A stretch of 64,000 bases of DNA from Enemella dayhoffiae. GTDB taxonomy: Bacteria; Actinomycetota; Actinomycetes; Propionibacteriales; Propionibacteriaceae. The stretch covers positions 310,001-374,000 of the forward strand of contig NZ_NMVQ01000012.1 of NCBI RefSeq assembly GCF_002250625.1, read 5' to 3'. The translations under genes were made by a program, and so were the position numbers. Below, in pieces: positions 53,767-61,042 of the stretch. How positions within the stretch are numbered: position 1 is the stretch's first letter; each line of letters opens with the position of its first letter. The notes beneath the pieces are model-generated. The model did not search any database. It saw nothing but the letters and a program-made list of their open reading frames with translations, and was not told where the DNA came from.

Positions 53767-54735
53767 ATGGACATTCTCCTTCTCGGCGGTACTGCCTTCC
53801 TCGGTCGTGAGATCGCGCGACAGCTCGTTGCTCAAGGCGATGCAGTGACATGCCTAGCGCGTGGCTCACAACCAGCACCAGCAGGCACCACGTGGGTGCA
53901 AGCCGATCGTGACGATCCCGACGCTCTCGCCGGGGTCTCCCAGCAGGTTTGGGACGCGATTGTTGACCTGACCCGTGAACCAGTGCACGCGGTCCGCGCC
54001 GCTGGCCAGCTGACGGCCAGGCACTTTGTGTACGTCTCTTCCGGGAGTGTCTACGCGGACTTCTCGACACCCGAGCAACAGGTCACTGCCCAGACGGTGC
54101 CACCCCTGGATCAGGAGCGGATGCAGGACCCAAGTCAGTACGGCCCTGCCAAGGTGGCTTGCGAGAACGCTTATCTGACGCTGAACCAGGCTGTGACGAT
54201 CATCCGTTCCGGGTTGATTGGCGGCGGCGGAGACTGGACCGGACGCTCCGGTTACTACCCTTGGCGATTCGCCCACCCGACTGGTCCGGATGTTCTCGTG
54301 CCGGACCCGACCCAGCCGACCGCGATCCTGGATGTGCAGGACCTCGCCGCCTGGATCACGCACTGCATCCACGAACGCGTGACCGGAATCTTCAATGCCG
54401 CGGGATCGTCCACAACCCTGAAAGAGGTATACCAGCAGTGCAAGACTCTGACTGTCTCTCAAGCGACCATTCGGGTCGTCGAGGACCAACAGCTTCTCGC
54501 TGAGGGCATCCAACCCTGGATGGGACCCCGATCACTGCCTTTGTGGATTCCCGAGCCGAGCCTGAGATTCGTGGCCACCCTGGACTGTGGCCCAGCCCGG
54601 GCAAAGGGGTTTCAGACAAGACCGCTGACTCAGACGTTGGCAGCCGCGCTGCAGTATGAAGAGCGGCGCTACGATCCCCGTCAAGCGGGTCTCACTGACG
54701 ATGACGAAGAGGCCCTCCGACGGGCGCTCGGCTAG
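53767..54735 (+). CDS. NAD-dependent epimerase/dehydratase family protein
   Basis: 322 residues, extended SDR. The cofactor loop is MDILLLGGTAFLGREIARQL (GGTxFLG variant of GxxGxxG), with HFVYVSSGSVYADFS and the catalytic region YGPAKVACENAY (Tyr-x-x-x-Lys). The GGTxFLG type resembles plant CSP41-like and actinobacterial reductase-like proteins of uncertain substrate. A GTG at 53758 is an alternative start. Its stop codon is 1 base before the internal IS21-type end, so XRE plus epimerase form a 1.4-kb cassette between two same-direction ends. Confidence 0.88.
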   Translation: MDILLLGGTAFLGREIARQLVAQGDAVTCLARGSQPAPAGTTWVQADRDDPDALAGVSQQVWDAIVDLTREPVHAVRAAGQLTARHFVYVSSGSVYADFSTPEQQVTAQTVPPLDQERMQDPSQYGPAKVACENAYLTLNQAVTIIRSGLIGGGGDWTGRSGYYPWRFAHPTGPDVLVPDPTQPTAILDVQDLAAWITHCIHERVTGIFNAAGSSTTLKEVYQQCKTLTVSQATIRVVEDQQLLAEGIQPWMGPRSLPLWIPEPSLRFVATLDCGPARAKGFQTRPLTQTLAAALQYEERRYDPRQAGLTDDDEEALRRALG

Positions 54736-54736
54736 T

Positions 54737-54761
54737 TGTACTGACCGGAGACGTTGATCGA
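54737..54761 (+). repeat. IS21-type end, internal copy
   Basis: 25 bp starting TGTACTGACCGGAGACG and ending TTGATCGA. It differs from the left end at one position and from the right end (on the opposite strand) at one position. It marks a previous insertion or deletion boundary inside the island. Confidence 0.85.
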
Positions 54762-54775
54762 AGGCCGTTTGCTCG

Positions 54776-55201
54776 CTAGAGGAGGCGGCGCAACATCTCG
54801 TTGAGCTGGGACGCCTCGGTGCCGGTGAGGTCTTGCAGTAGCTCCGCTTGCGCCGAGTCGACTGCCTTCTCGATCTCGCCCAGTCGTTGCATCCCCTGCT
54901 CTGTCAGTGCTATGAGGTTTCGTCTCGAATCGGCGGGGTCCTCTGATCGAGTGGCCGACCGCTCTTCGATCAGGCTGCGAGTCCTTTCCGCGACGTCCTT
55001 CTTGTCGATACCAAGTCGGGTGCCCAGCTCCGCCTGGCTACAGGGGCCGAACTCCGCGAGGGCGCACAGCAAGGCGTACTCGTACCGGCCGGCGTCAACG
55101 GACGCAAAGGCCTGTCTGCTCAGCCGGGCGGCCACCGTTGCGACGTGGGTGATGAGCCAGGTTGGCGTGTTCAGCAGCCGCTGCGGGGGTGAGGCTTCCA
55201 T
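54776..55201 (-). CDS. MarR-family regulator (island)
   Basis: 141 residues. It has DAGRYEYALLCALAEFGPCS, the recognition region QAELGTRLGIDKKDVAERTR, and a wing SATRSEDPADSRRNLIALTE (D-x-x-D-x-R-R-N instead of the usual D-x-R-x). It is divergent from a truncated MFS gene across 67 bp that contain a perfect double palindrome (55214-55253), a classic MarR-repressed exporter layout. With the exporter destroyed, the regulator may now be an orphan. Confidence 0.88.
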   Translation of the reverse strand: MEASPPQRLLNTPTWLITHVATVAARLSRQAFASVDAGRYEYALLCALAEFGPCSQAELGTRLGIDKKDVAERTRSLIEERSATRSEDPADSRRNLIALTEQGMQRLGEIEKAVDSAQAELLQDLTGTEASQLNEMLRRLL

Positions 55202-55213
55202 GAGACTCCTTGC

Positions 55214-55253
55214 GTTGGTGTCACCAACAATCTATGTTGTTGGTGACACCAAC
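55214..55253. promoter_or_regulatory. Double-palindrome MarR operator
   Basis: GTTGGTGTCACCAACAA, a TCTATG spacer, then TTGTTGGTGACACCAAC: perfect 17-bp inverted arms. Each arm is itself a 7-1-7 palindrome (GTTGGTG-N-CACCAAC), so two dimers could bind side by side, 13 bp before the MarR start and overlapping both divergent promoters. Confidence 0.85.
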
Positions 55254-55268
55254 GATACGGGGTGACGG

Positions 55269-55471
55269 TTGAGTAGGTCTTCGAGGCCGTGGATGGTCCT
55301 GGCTAGCGTGGCGTGCGCGCAACTGATGATCGGGGTGGACGCCACTATACTTTCTGTTGCGTTGCCGGAGATGGCCGGCGACCTGGGCTTGGGGCCGTCG
55401 GCGGCGGCGTGGGTCATGGCGGGGTACGTCTTGGCGGCGGGATCGCTGATGATCCCGGCCGGCAGGGTGTG
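55269..55471 (+). pseudogene. Truncated DHA2-type MFS exporter gene
   Basis: The first 67 or so residues read SSRPWMVLASVACAQLMIGV, DATILSVALPEMAGDLGLGP and SAAAWVMAGYVLAAGSLMIP, then AGRV, the start of a 14-segment drug exporter up to the end of membrane segment 2. The family continuation (ADRxGRR) is lost at about 55471, after which the frame runs into unrelated sequence. The stretch 55472-55558 has recurring words (GTTTCGACACC, GTTTCGACATC) and may be another element end. TTG start at 55269 with GGGGTGA upstream. Confidence 0.8.
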
Positions 55472-55558
55472 GCTATGGAGGTCTCGTTCAACACCGAGTG
55501 GAGGTTGTTTCGACACCGCTCGGTTCGTGAGCTGCCCCGGTGTTGGTGAGTTTCGACA

Positions 55559-56578
55559 TCACTCCTGAAGTGGGCAGGCACGGATGGACGTGCAGTTCGG
55601 GTCGGGCTCAGCCGTGGCTCGGTAGCGGTCGGCGACTGCGTCTGCCCGAGCGTGCAGGGAAGCGCGCAGTTCGGGCGGGGCGAGCGCTTCAGCGTTGGTG
55701 CAGAGCTGCCACAGCGCCCACTCTGCGTGCCAGAGATCTTGGAAGGTGACTTCGAGGCGTAGCCAGCCGTCCGGTTCGGCCTCCTCGGCGCGTACGGCTT
55801 CTGCCATGTCGAGGAGGTCGTCCCGGCGCGCCGGGCTCACACGTACCTGGACGGAGATGTGGCCCTCGGACAGGAATTCGGCGCACCGTTGTGCCCAGAT
55901 GTGTTCGAGGTCGACCTGATCTGGTCGCTGGGCTGGTTCGACAAGCTCTTCGGCGGCGTGGATCCGCGATACTCGCATGGTCCGGTCGGTGCCGGACTCG
56001 GCGGCCAGTAAGTAGCCCTTGTCTCGCACGGTGACCAGGCCGATCGGGTCCACTGTGTGCCATTGGGGTGGCTGGCCGCGCGAGGCGTAGTGGATCCGCA
56101 GTTTGCGTCCGGCGAGGACCGCGCGTCGCACCACCATCAACGTGGCGTCGGGCAGCTCTTCCTGGCTCAGGCGACGGGAAAGTAGGTCGGTCTCGGGGTT
56201 GACGAGGAACCGTTGTGCCGCGTTGGTCGCGGCGACCTGGTGGCCTTCGGGGAGGGCGTCAACGATCTTCCGCATTGCTGAGGCGAGAGCCGTCCCAAGT
56301 CCGAAGATCTGCTCGCCTGGCCTCGAGCCAGCGGTGAGCAGCGCGAGTGCTTCGTCGTTGTTGAGGCCCGTGAGCTCGGTCCGGAACCCAGGTAGGAGTG
56401 CGTACCCACCGTGCCGGCCACGTTCGGCATAGACGGGGACGCCGGCCGCGGAAAGCGCTTCGATGTCGCGCAGGACGGTGCGCGGGGAGACCTCGAGCTC
56501 TTTGGCCAGGGCATCCGCGGTCAACTGGCCGCGCTGACGCAGCAGCAGGACCAAGGACACCAGCCGGTCAGCTCGCAC
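55559..56578 (-). CDS. WYL-domain transcriptional regulator (YafY type)
   Basis: 339 residues from the GTG at 56578 (RADRLVSLVLLLRQRGQLTA). The N-terminal HTH_11 domain is DALAKELEVSPRTVLRDIEA and the linker LSAAGVPVYAERGRHGGYAL. The WYL domain is AVLAGRKLRIHYASRGQPPQ and VDPIGLVTVRDKGYLLAAES, where GYL stands for WYL, followed by a C-terminal WCX extension. WYL domains sense small ligands or nucleic acids. It is divergent from the Rid gene with a palindrome between, so it probably regulates both. Confidence 0.92.
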   Translation of the reverse strand: MRADRLVSLVLLLRQRGQLTADALAKELEVSPRTVLRDIEALSAAGVPVYAERGRHGGYALLPGFRTELTGLNNDEALALLTAGSRPGEQIFGLGTALASAMRKIVDALPEGHQVAATNAAQRFLVNPETDLLSRRLSQEELPDATLMVVRRAVLAGRKLRIHYASRGQPPQWHTVDPIGLVTVRDKGYLLAAESGTDRTMRVSRIHAAEELVEPAQRPDQVDLEHIWAQRCAEFLSEGHISVQVRVSPARRDDLLDMAEAVRAEEAEPDGWLRLEVTFQDLWHAEWALWQLCTNAEALAPPELRASLHARADAVADRYRATAEPDPNCTSIRACPLQE

Positions 56579-56601
56579 GACGAAGACGTTACCTGAATAC
56601 C

Positions 56602-56616
56602 TGACACAAGGTGTCA
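56602..56616. promoter_or_regulatory. Palindrome between the WYL and Rid genes
   Basis: TGACAC-AAG-GTGTCA, perfect 6-bp arms, 24 bp upstream of the WYL start and 87 bp upstream of the Rid start; a candidate operator for the WYL regulator. Confidence 0.55.
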
Positions 56617-56703
56617 TGATTCAGCGTCAGGGTGGTTACGCGCCGCCGAACCGCGGCGACGCCCGAATGCGGGCAACCCCGATGGAATCTGATTGGAGCT
56701 GAT

Positions 56704-57105
56704 GTGGCAATCGAACGAGTGGCCGTCAACCCGGTGACGTGGTCGGTGGAGATGGGGTTCAACCAGGGCGAGGTGATCACCGGCCACACCCGGACGTTGT
56801 ACTGCTCTGGGCAGACCGCGATGGGAGCCGACGGAACTCCTCAGCATGAGGGAGACATGGCAGCACAGGTTGCGTTGAGCCTGGACAACCTGGAGGCGGT
56901 GCTGGCCGCGGCCGACATGTCACTGGCCAACCTCGTGCGGCTCAACGTGTACACCACCGACGTCGACCTGCTCTTCCAGCACTACGGAGTGCTGGCGTCG
57001 CGGCTGGGAGCAGCCCAGGTAGCGCCGACCACCACCATGCTCGGCGTGACACGGCTGGCGATCCCCGGCCAGATGATCGAGCTGGAAGGCACCGCGGTCG
57101 CCTGA
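56704..57105 (+). CDS. Rid-family (YjgF/YER057c) protein lacking the usual arginine
   Basis: 133 residues from the GTG at 56704 (TTGGAGCT upstream). Fold landmarks: TRTLYCSGQTAMGADGTPQH, EGDMAAQVALSLDNLEAVLA, DMSLANLVRLNVYTTDVDLL and PGQMIELEGTAVA. In RidA the conserved P-x-R-S arginine binds the imine substrate; here the position reads VAPTTTMLGVTRL, so that Arg is absent and RidA-type deaminase activity is unlikely. It is probably one of the Rid1-Rid7-like subgroups of unknown chemistry. Divergent partner of the WYL regulator. Confidence 0.88.
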   Translation: MAIERVAVNPVTWSVEMGFNQGEVITGHTRTLYCSGQTAMGADGTPQHEGDMAAQVALSLDNLEAVLAAADMSLANLVRLNVYTTDVDLLFQHYGVLASRLGAAQVAPTTTMLGVTRLAIPGQMIELEGTAVA

Positions 57106-57171
57106 GCGACCCCTGCTGCCCGCTCCGGTCACCGTCGGCGCGGGCAGGCAGGCAGGGAGGGGTGATCGCTG

Positions 57172-57655
57172 ATGCACCAGCTGAGGACGATCGGGGTCTA
57201 CGGCTTCGATGCCTCGTCGTTTCTGGACAGCCTGAACAAGGGCGGGGTCAGCATGCTGCTCGATGTGCGACAGCGTCGCGGCGTGCGAGGCACCCAGTAC
57301 GCCTGGGCCAACTCGCAGCGATTGCAGGCCTCGCTTGCCGCCGCCGGGATCGGGTACTGGCATCACCGCGACCTGGCCCCCACCACCGAGCTGCGTCAGC
57401 TTCAGTATGCCGAGGACGCCCGCCAGGGTGTCGCAAACGCACCCGCCGTGAGCTCGCCCCGCGTACGTCGACCGCTACACCGCTGAGGTCCTCGCCCACG
57501 CCGACCTCGAGCCGATCGTGTCGGCGCTGCCGAGCGTCGGAGCAGCGGCCTTGTTCTGCGTCGAGCGCGATCCCGAGGCCTGTCACCGTTCCTTGATTGC
57601 CCAGCGATTGGCCGAGCAGCAAGGCGTGACGGTCGGGCATCTGCGTCCGCGGTGA
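57172..57655 (+). pseudogene. DUF488 family gene with two frameshifts
   Basis: Three frames must be joined. The first gives MHQLRTIGVYGFDASSFLDS and LNKGGVSMLLDVRQRRGVRG, to about 57430; a short second frame gives KRTRRELAP; the third gives AYVDRYTAEVLAHADLEPIV, ending with the DUF488 signature ALFCVERDPEACHRSLIAQR. Each shift equals loss of one base. DUF488 proteins carry conserved Arg/Cys-His residues; function unknown. Sequencing error is possible, but two slips within 40 bp beside other broken genes favour real decay. Confidence 0.8.
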
Positions 57656-58165
57656 GGAGCACTTGGCAGGGGTTGGGCGATGGTGCGGGTGGTTCTCGCG
57701 TTGCGCTGTACGCAGCGATCCGCCGCGATGCCCGTGCCGGGATGTCGAACCGCGCTCTGCAACGCAGGCACCGGGTCGGATACCGCACCGTCACGGCCGC
57801 ACTGAACTCCGCCTGGCCGGAACCACGAAAGGCACCGCCGAAGCGTGGCTCCCGCCTGGACCCGTACCGGGCCATCATCGACGGCTGGCTCCGTGGCGAT
57901 CTGGATGCCCCGAGGAAGCAGCGGCACACCGCGAAGCGGATCTTCGACCGCCTCCTGGACGAACATCACGCCATCGAGGTGTCGTACTGGATGGTGCGCG
58001 AGTACGTCGCCATCCGGCGCCGCGAGATCCGGATCGAAGCGGGTCGGGAACCCCCCAACACGTTCATCCCTCAAGAACACCTGCCGGGGCGGGAGGCCGA
58101 CGTCGACTTCGGTGAGGTCGCGATCCGGCTGCGCGGGGAACTGGTCACCTGCACGTTGTTCAGTC
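57652..58165 (+). pseudogene. IS21-family istA transposase, N-terminal fragment
   Basis: The N-terminal helix-turn-helix (VALYAAIRRDARAGMSNRAL, QRRHRVGYRTVTAALNSAWP), a linker (LDPYRAIIDGWLRGDLDAPR), then the start of the DDE domain with the first catalytic Asp (GREADVDFGEVAIRL). The homology stops near LVTCTLFSL, so the second Asp, the Glu and all of istB are missing. About 120 bp further is the IS right end. This is an internally deleted IS21-like copy. Confidence 0.85.
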
Positions 58166-58288
58166 TTGCTTGTGACGGCAATCGGGTAATCCGCCTCGTG
58201 GTTGAACAATGCGCCCCTCCAACGTCTCGTCAGACAACCACAAGATACGGCCTGGGGTCGACATCGCTGGGCCCCTACACGTTCACCA

Positions 58289-58313
58289 TCGATCAACGTC
58301 TCCGGTCCGTACA
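58289..58313 (-). repeat. IS21-type end, right
   Basis: Minus strand starts TGTACGGACCGGAGACG and ends TTGATCGA. It forms the inverted partner of 53362-53386. Confidence 0.85.
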
Positions 58314-58315
58314 TC

Positions 58316-58433
58316 TAGAAGGCCATGGGGCCAGTCTCCCGCACCGGCCACAGCTTGGCGCCCACTAACCGACGGCACCGGGCACCAACTTCCAGCCACC
58401 GCGCTCGTTCTGCTGGACCAGACCGAGATCCTC
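58316..58433. repeat. 118-bp direct repeat, right copy
   Basis: Second copy of 53240-53357. Here the dprA end is the intact one (stop at 58365-58367) and the neighbouring gene is reduced to its codons M-A-F before the island begins. Confidence 0.95.
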
Positions 58434-59510
58434 GACCTCGGCCAGCGCGTCGAGGACGCTCATCAGGTCCAGTCCGCAGCGGGCGGACAGCTCACCGGCA
58501 CTGAGTCCGCCGCGCCCGGGCACCGCCTCAAAGACGGTCCGCTGCACCTCGTCCAGTCCGTCCAGCAGCCGGCCCCGGCCGCGCTCGATCGGCAGCAGGC
58601 TCTGCCCCATCGGGGCCACCAGCTCGCACACCTGGTCGGCGTTGGTGACCAGCTCGGCCTCCTTGTCGCGGATCATCTTGTGCGGGTTGGCCGAGACCAC
58701 CGAGGTGACCGGACCTGGTACCGCCATCAGGTGCCGCCCGAGCCCCTGGCCCCAGTTCATCGTGTTGCGGGCGCCCGAGCGCATCCCCGCCTCGACCATC
58801 ACCGTGCCCAGGGACAGCGCGGCTATCAGCCGGTTGCGGCCGAGAAAGCGAATCCGGGTGGGGTGCTCCCCCGGCGGCAGCTCGGAGCAGATCAGCTGCT
58901 CGGAGCGCAGCTGCTCGAACAGCCGGTTGTTGCCCCTCGGATAGCCGACCTCGACCCCGTTGGCGAGCACGGCCACCGTCCGCCCGGAGGCGGCGATCGC
59001 GCCGCGGTGGGCGCAGGCGTCGATCCCGTATGCCCCGCCGGAGACCACGGTGCGGCCGCGGCCCGCCAGGTCGGCGGCGAGATCGGCGGCCACCGACTCG
59101 CCGTAACTGGTGGAGGCCCGTGAGCCGACGATGGCGACCGAGTCGTGGCACCACTCGGCCAGATGCCCCGGGCCCAGCAACCAGACCCCGAACGGGGCGC
59201 CCGCGAGCCGGTGGTCGGGCACCCCCACCCCGGCCAGGTCGTCGAGCTGGTCGGGCCACTCGGAGTCGCCCGGCACCACGAAGCGGGCGCCGTGCTGCTC
59301 GGTGTGGCGCTGCACGACCTGCAGCCGCACCTGCGCCGCCCGCCGGCCCCAGGGGGTGTCCCGGAGTGCTCCGGACAGGGAGTTCCACACCGCAACCGCT
59401 CCCTCGGCCTCGACCAGCGCGGTCAGCGCCGGGTCGGCCGGGTCGCTGGCGCAGCACAGGCCCATCCGGGCCCAGCGTTCGGCATCGGCCACCTCGCTCA
59501 CTGGACTCAT
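58365..59510 (-). CDS. dprA: DNA-processing protein DprA (Smf)
   Basis: 381 residues. The Rossmann-like core has VAIVGSRASTSYGESVAADL, GGAYGIDACAHRGAIAASGR, NRLIAALSLGTVMVEAGMRS and VPGPVTS. A C-terminal winged helix (GRGGLSAGELSARCGLDLMS) ends GWKLVPGAVG. It loads RecA on incoming single-stranded DNA and is often kept in actinobacteria without full competence. The ATG overlaps the comM stop. Its last codons are inside the 118-bp duplication, yet the gene itself is intact. Confidence 0.94.
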   Translation of the reverse strand: MSPVSEVADAERWARMGLCCASDPADPALTALVEAEGAVAVWNSLSGALRDTPWGRRAAQVRLQVVQRHTEQHGARFVVPGDSEWPDQLDDLAGVGVPDHRLAGAPFGVWLLGPGHLAEWCHDSVAIVGSRASTSYGESVAADLAADLAGRGRTVVSGGAYGIDACAHRGAIAASGRTVAVLANGVEVGYPRGNNRLFEQLRSEQLICSELPPGEHPTRIRFLGRNRLIAALSLGTVMVEAGMRSGARNTMNWGQGLGRHLMAVPGPVTSVVSANPHKMIRDKEAELVTNADQVCELVAPMGQSLLPIERGRGRLLDGLDEVQRTVFEAVPGRGGLSAGELSARCGLDLMSVLDALAEVEDLGLVQQNERGGWKLVPGAVG

Positions 59511-61042
59511 GCCGCCTCCGTGCTCGGTGCGATCTCGCCGCGCCGCAGGGCGATCGAGCGGCGTACCTCGGTCCGGGTCGGGGCCGCGAGCCCGGCCAGG
59601 TCGGCCAGGGTCCAGGCGATCCGCAGGCACTTGTCCACCCCACGGGAGGACAGCCGGCCGCGCAGCACGGCCTGGTCATAGTCCTCGTAGCCCTGGGGCA
59701 ACGGCAGCCGGGTGCGCAGATAGGGGCCGGGCACCTCGCCGTTGGTGCGCCACCCGGTGCCCAGCAGGCGGTGCCGTTGCCGGTCGCGGGCAGCCAGCAC
59801 CCGCTCCAGCACCTGGGCCGAGGTCTCGGCGTCGCCGTCGGGCTGACGCAGGGATCGGCGTACCGGCATCAGCCGCTGCTGAATGTCGATCCGGTCCAGA
59901 ATCGGGCCCGACACGCGACCGCGGTAGCGACGGACCGCGTGCGGTGCGCAGTGGCAGTTCCCACCGGGGGTGTCGGCCATCCCGCACGGGCACGGGTTCG
60001 CCGCCAGCACCAGCTGGAACTGGGCCGGAAAGCGGGCCTGGTGCTGGGTACGCCCCAGCAGCACCGTGCCCGACTCGAGGGGGGTGCGCAGCGACTCCAA
60101 CGCCTTGTTCGGGAACTCCGGGGCCTCGTCGAGAAAGAGCACCCCGCGATGGGCGAGCGAGATGGCGCCGGGCCGCAGCATCCGCCCGCCGCCACCGATC
60201 AGACTGCCCACCGACGCGGAGTGGTGCGGGTCGGCGTACGGCGGACGCAGGCTGAGCTGATCGGGGACCTCGGCGCCCGCCATGCTGCGGACGGCGGCCA
60301 CCTCGAGCGCCTCGACCGCGCTGAGGTCGGGCAGCAGGGTGGACAGCCGCTCCGCGAGCATGGTCTTGCCCACCCCCGGTGGGCCGTGCAGATAGAGGTG
60401 GTGCCTGCCCGCGGCCGCGACCTCCAGCGCCCAACGGGCCTCGGGCTGGCCCATCACGTCGGCCAGGTCCTTGGTCGCGGCGCCCGCGTCGCTCGCACTG
60501 CTGGGGGCTGGCTCGGGTTCGGGCACGGGCTGGCCGTGCAACAGGTCGACCAGCTCGGCGACCGTGGCCACCCCGCGACAGCGCATCCCTGAGACCAGCC
60601 GGGCCTCACCGAGCTGCTGGCTGGGCACCACGGCCCGCTCGATGCCGTGCAACCGGGCCGCCAGCAGCGCCGGCAGCACCCCGCGCACCGGGCGTACCCG
60701 ACCGTCCAGACCGAGCTCCCCCATCAGCACCACCCCCTCCAGGGCCGCTGCCGGCACCACCTCGGCCGCCGCCAGCACACTGGCGGTGATGCCGAGGTCG
60801 TAGTGGCTGCCCGCCTTGGGCAGGGTCGCCGGGGTCAGGTTGATGGTGAGCAGGGAGTCGGGCCAGCGGAACCCGGCACTGGCGACCGCCGCCTTGCAGC
60901 GATCCCGGGATTCATAGAGCGAGGTGTCCGGCAGGCCCACCAGCACCGTGCGGGGCAGGCCAGCACCGGTGTGTGCCTGGATCTCCACCAGTTCCCCGTC
61001 CATCCCGATCAGGGCCACCGAACAGGCCCGGGCCAGCGCCAT
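59507..61042 (-). CDS. comM: YifB/ComM-family Mg-chelatase-like AAA+ ATPase
   Basis: 511 residues. An N-terminal Lon-like domain (TVLVGLPDTSLYESRDRCKA) is followed by AAA+ with Walker A HGPPGVGKTMLAERL and Walker B GVLFLDEAPEF, and then a C-terminal domain with the zinc-type cysteines NPCPCGMADTPGGNCHCAPH. In Vibrio ComM is a branch-migration helicase in transformation. It is in the usual block between yraN and dprA; both junctions overlap by one to four bases. Confidence 0.94.
   Translation of the reverse strand: MALARACSVALIGMDGELVEIQAHTGAGLPRTVLVGLPDTSLYESRDRCKAAVASAGFRWPDSLLTINLTPATLPKAGSHYDLGITASVLAAAEVVPAAALEGVVLMGELGLDGRVRPVRGVLPALLAARLHGIERAVVPSQQLGEARLVSGMRCRGVATVAELVDLLHGQPVPEPEPAPSSASDAGAATKDLADVMGQPEARWALEVAAAGRHHLYLHGPPGVGKTMLAERLSTLLPDLSAVEALEVAAVRSMAGAEVPDQLSLRPPYADPHHSASVGSLIGGGGRMLRPGAISLAHRGVLFLDEAPEFPNKALESLRTPLESGTVLLGRTQHQARFPAQFQLVLAANPCPCGMADTPGGNCHCAPHAVRRYRGRVSGPILDRIDIQQRLMPVRRSLRQPDGDAETSAQVLERVLAARDRQRHRLLGTGWRTNGEVPGPYLRTRLPLPQGYEDYDQAVLRGRLSSRGVDKCLRIAWTLADLAGLAAPTRTEVRRSIALRRGEIAPSTEAA

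Larger units (their letters stand above)
53361..58313. mobile_element. 5-kb island bounded by IS21-type inverted ends
   Basis: Ends: 53362-53386 begins TGTACTGACCGGACACGTTG and 58289-58313, read on the minus strand, begins TGTACGGACCGGAGACGTTG: 25-bp inverted repeats with two differences, starting with TG as IS21 ends do. TCTAG flanks both sides (53356-53360 and 58314-58318; one extra G on the left), a possible 5-bp target duplication. The only transposase-like gene is the truncated istA at the right end; no istB is present, so the element cannot move by itself. Cargo: XRE regulator, epimerase, MarR, truncated MFS, WYL regulator, Rid protein, broken DUF488. Cargo codon use looks less G+C-biased than the flanks. 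Confidence 0.75.

Noticed and set aside
53401-55201. XRE/MarR genes as a toxin-antitoxin or phage-defence locus
   Set aside because: No toxin, nuclease, helicase or defence-type effector is adjacent; partners are an epimerase and a truncated exporter.
53240-58433. 118-bp repeats as attL/attR of an integrative element
   Set aside because: No integrase or excisionase is present, the repeats are host gene ends and the element has transposon-type inverted ends; kept only as duplication.
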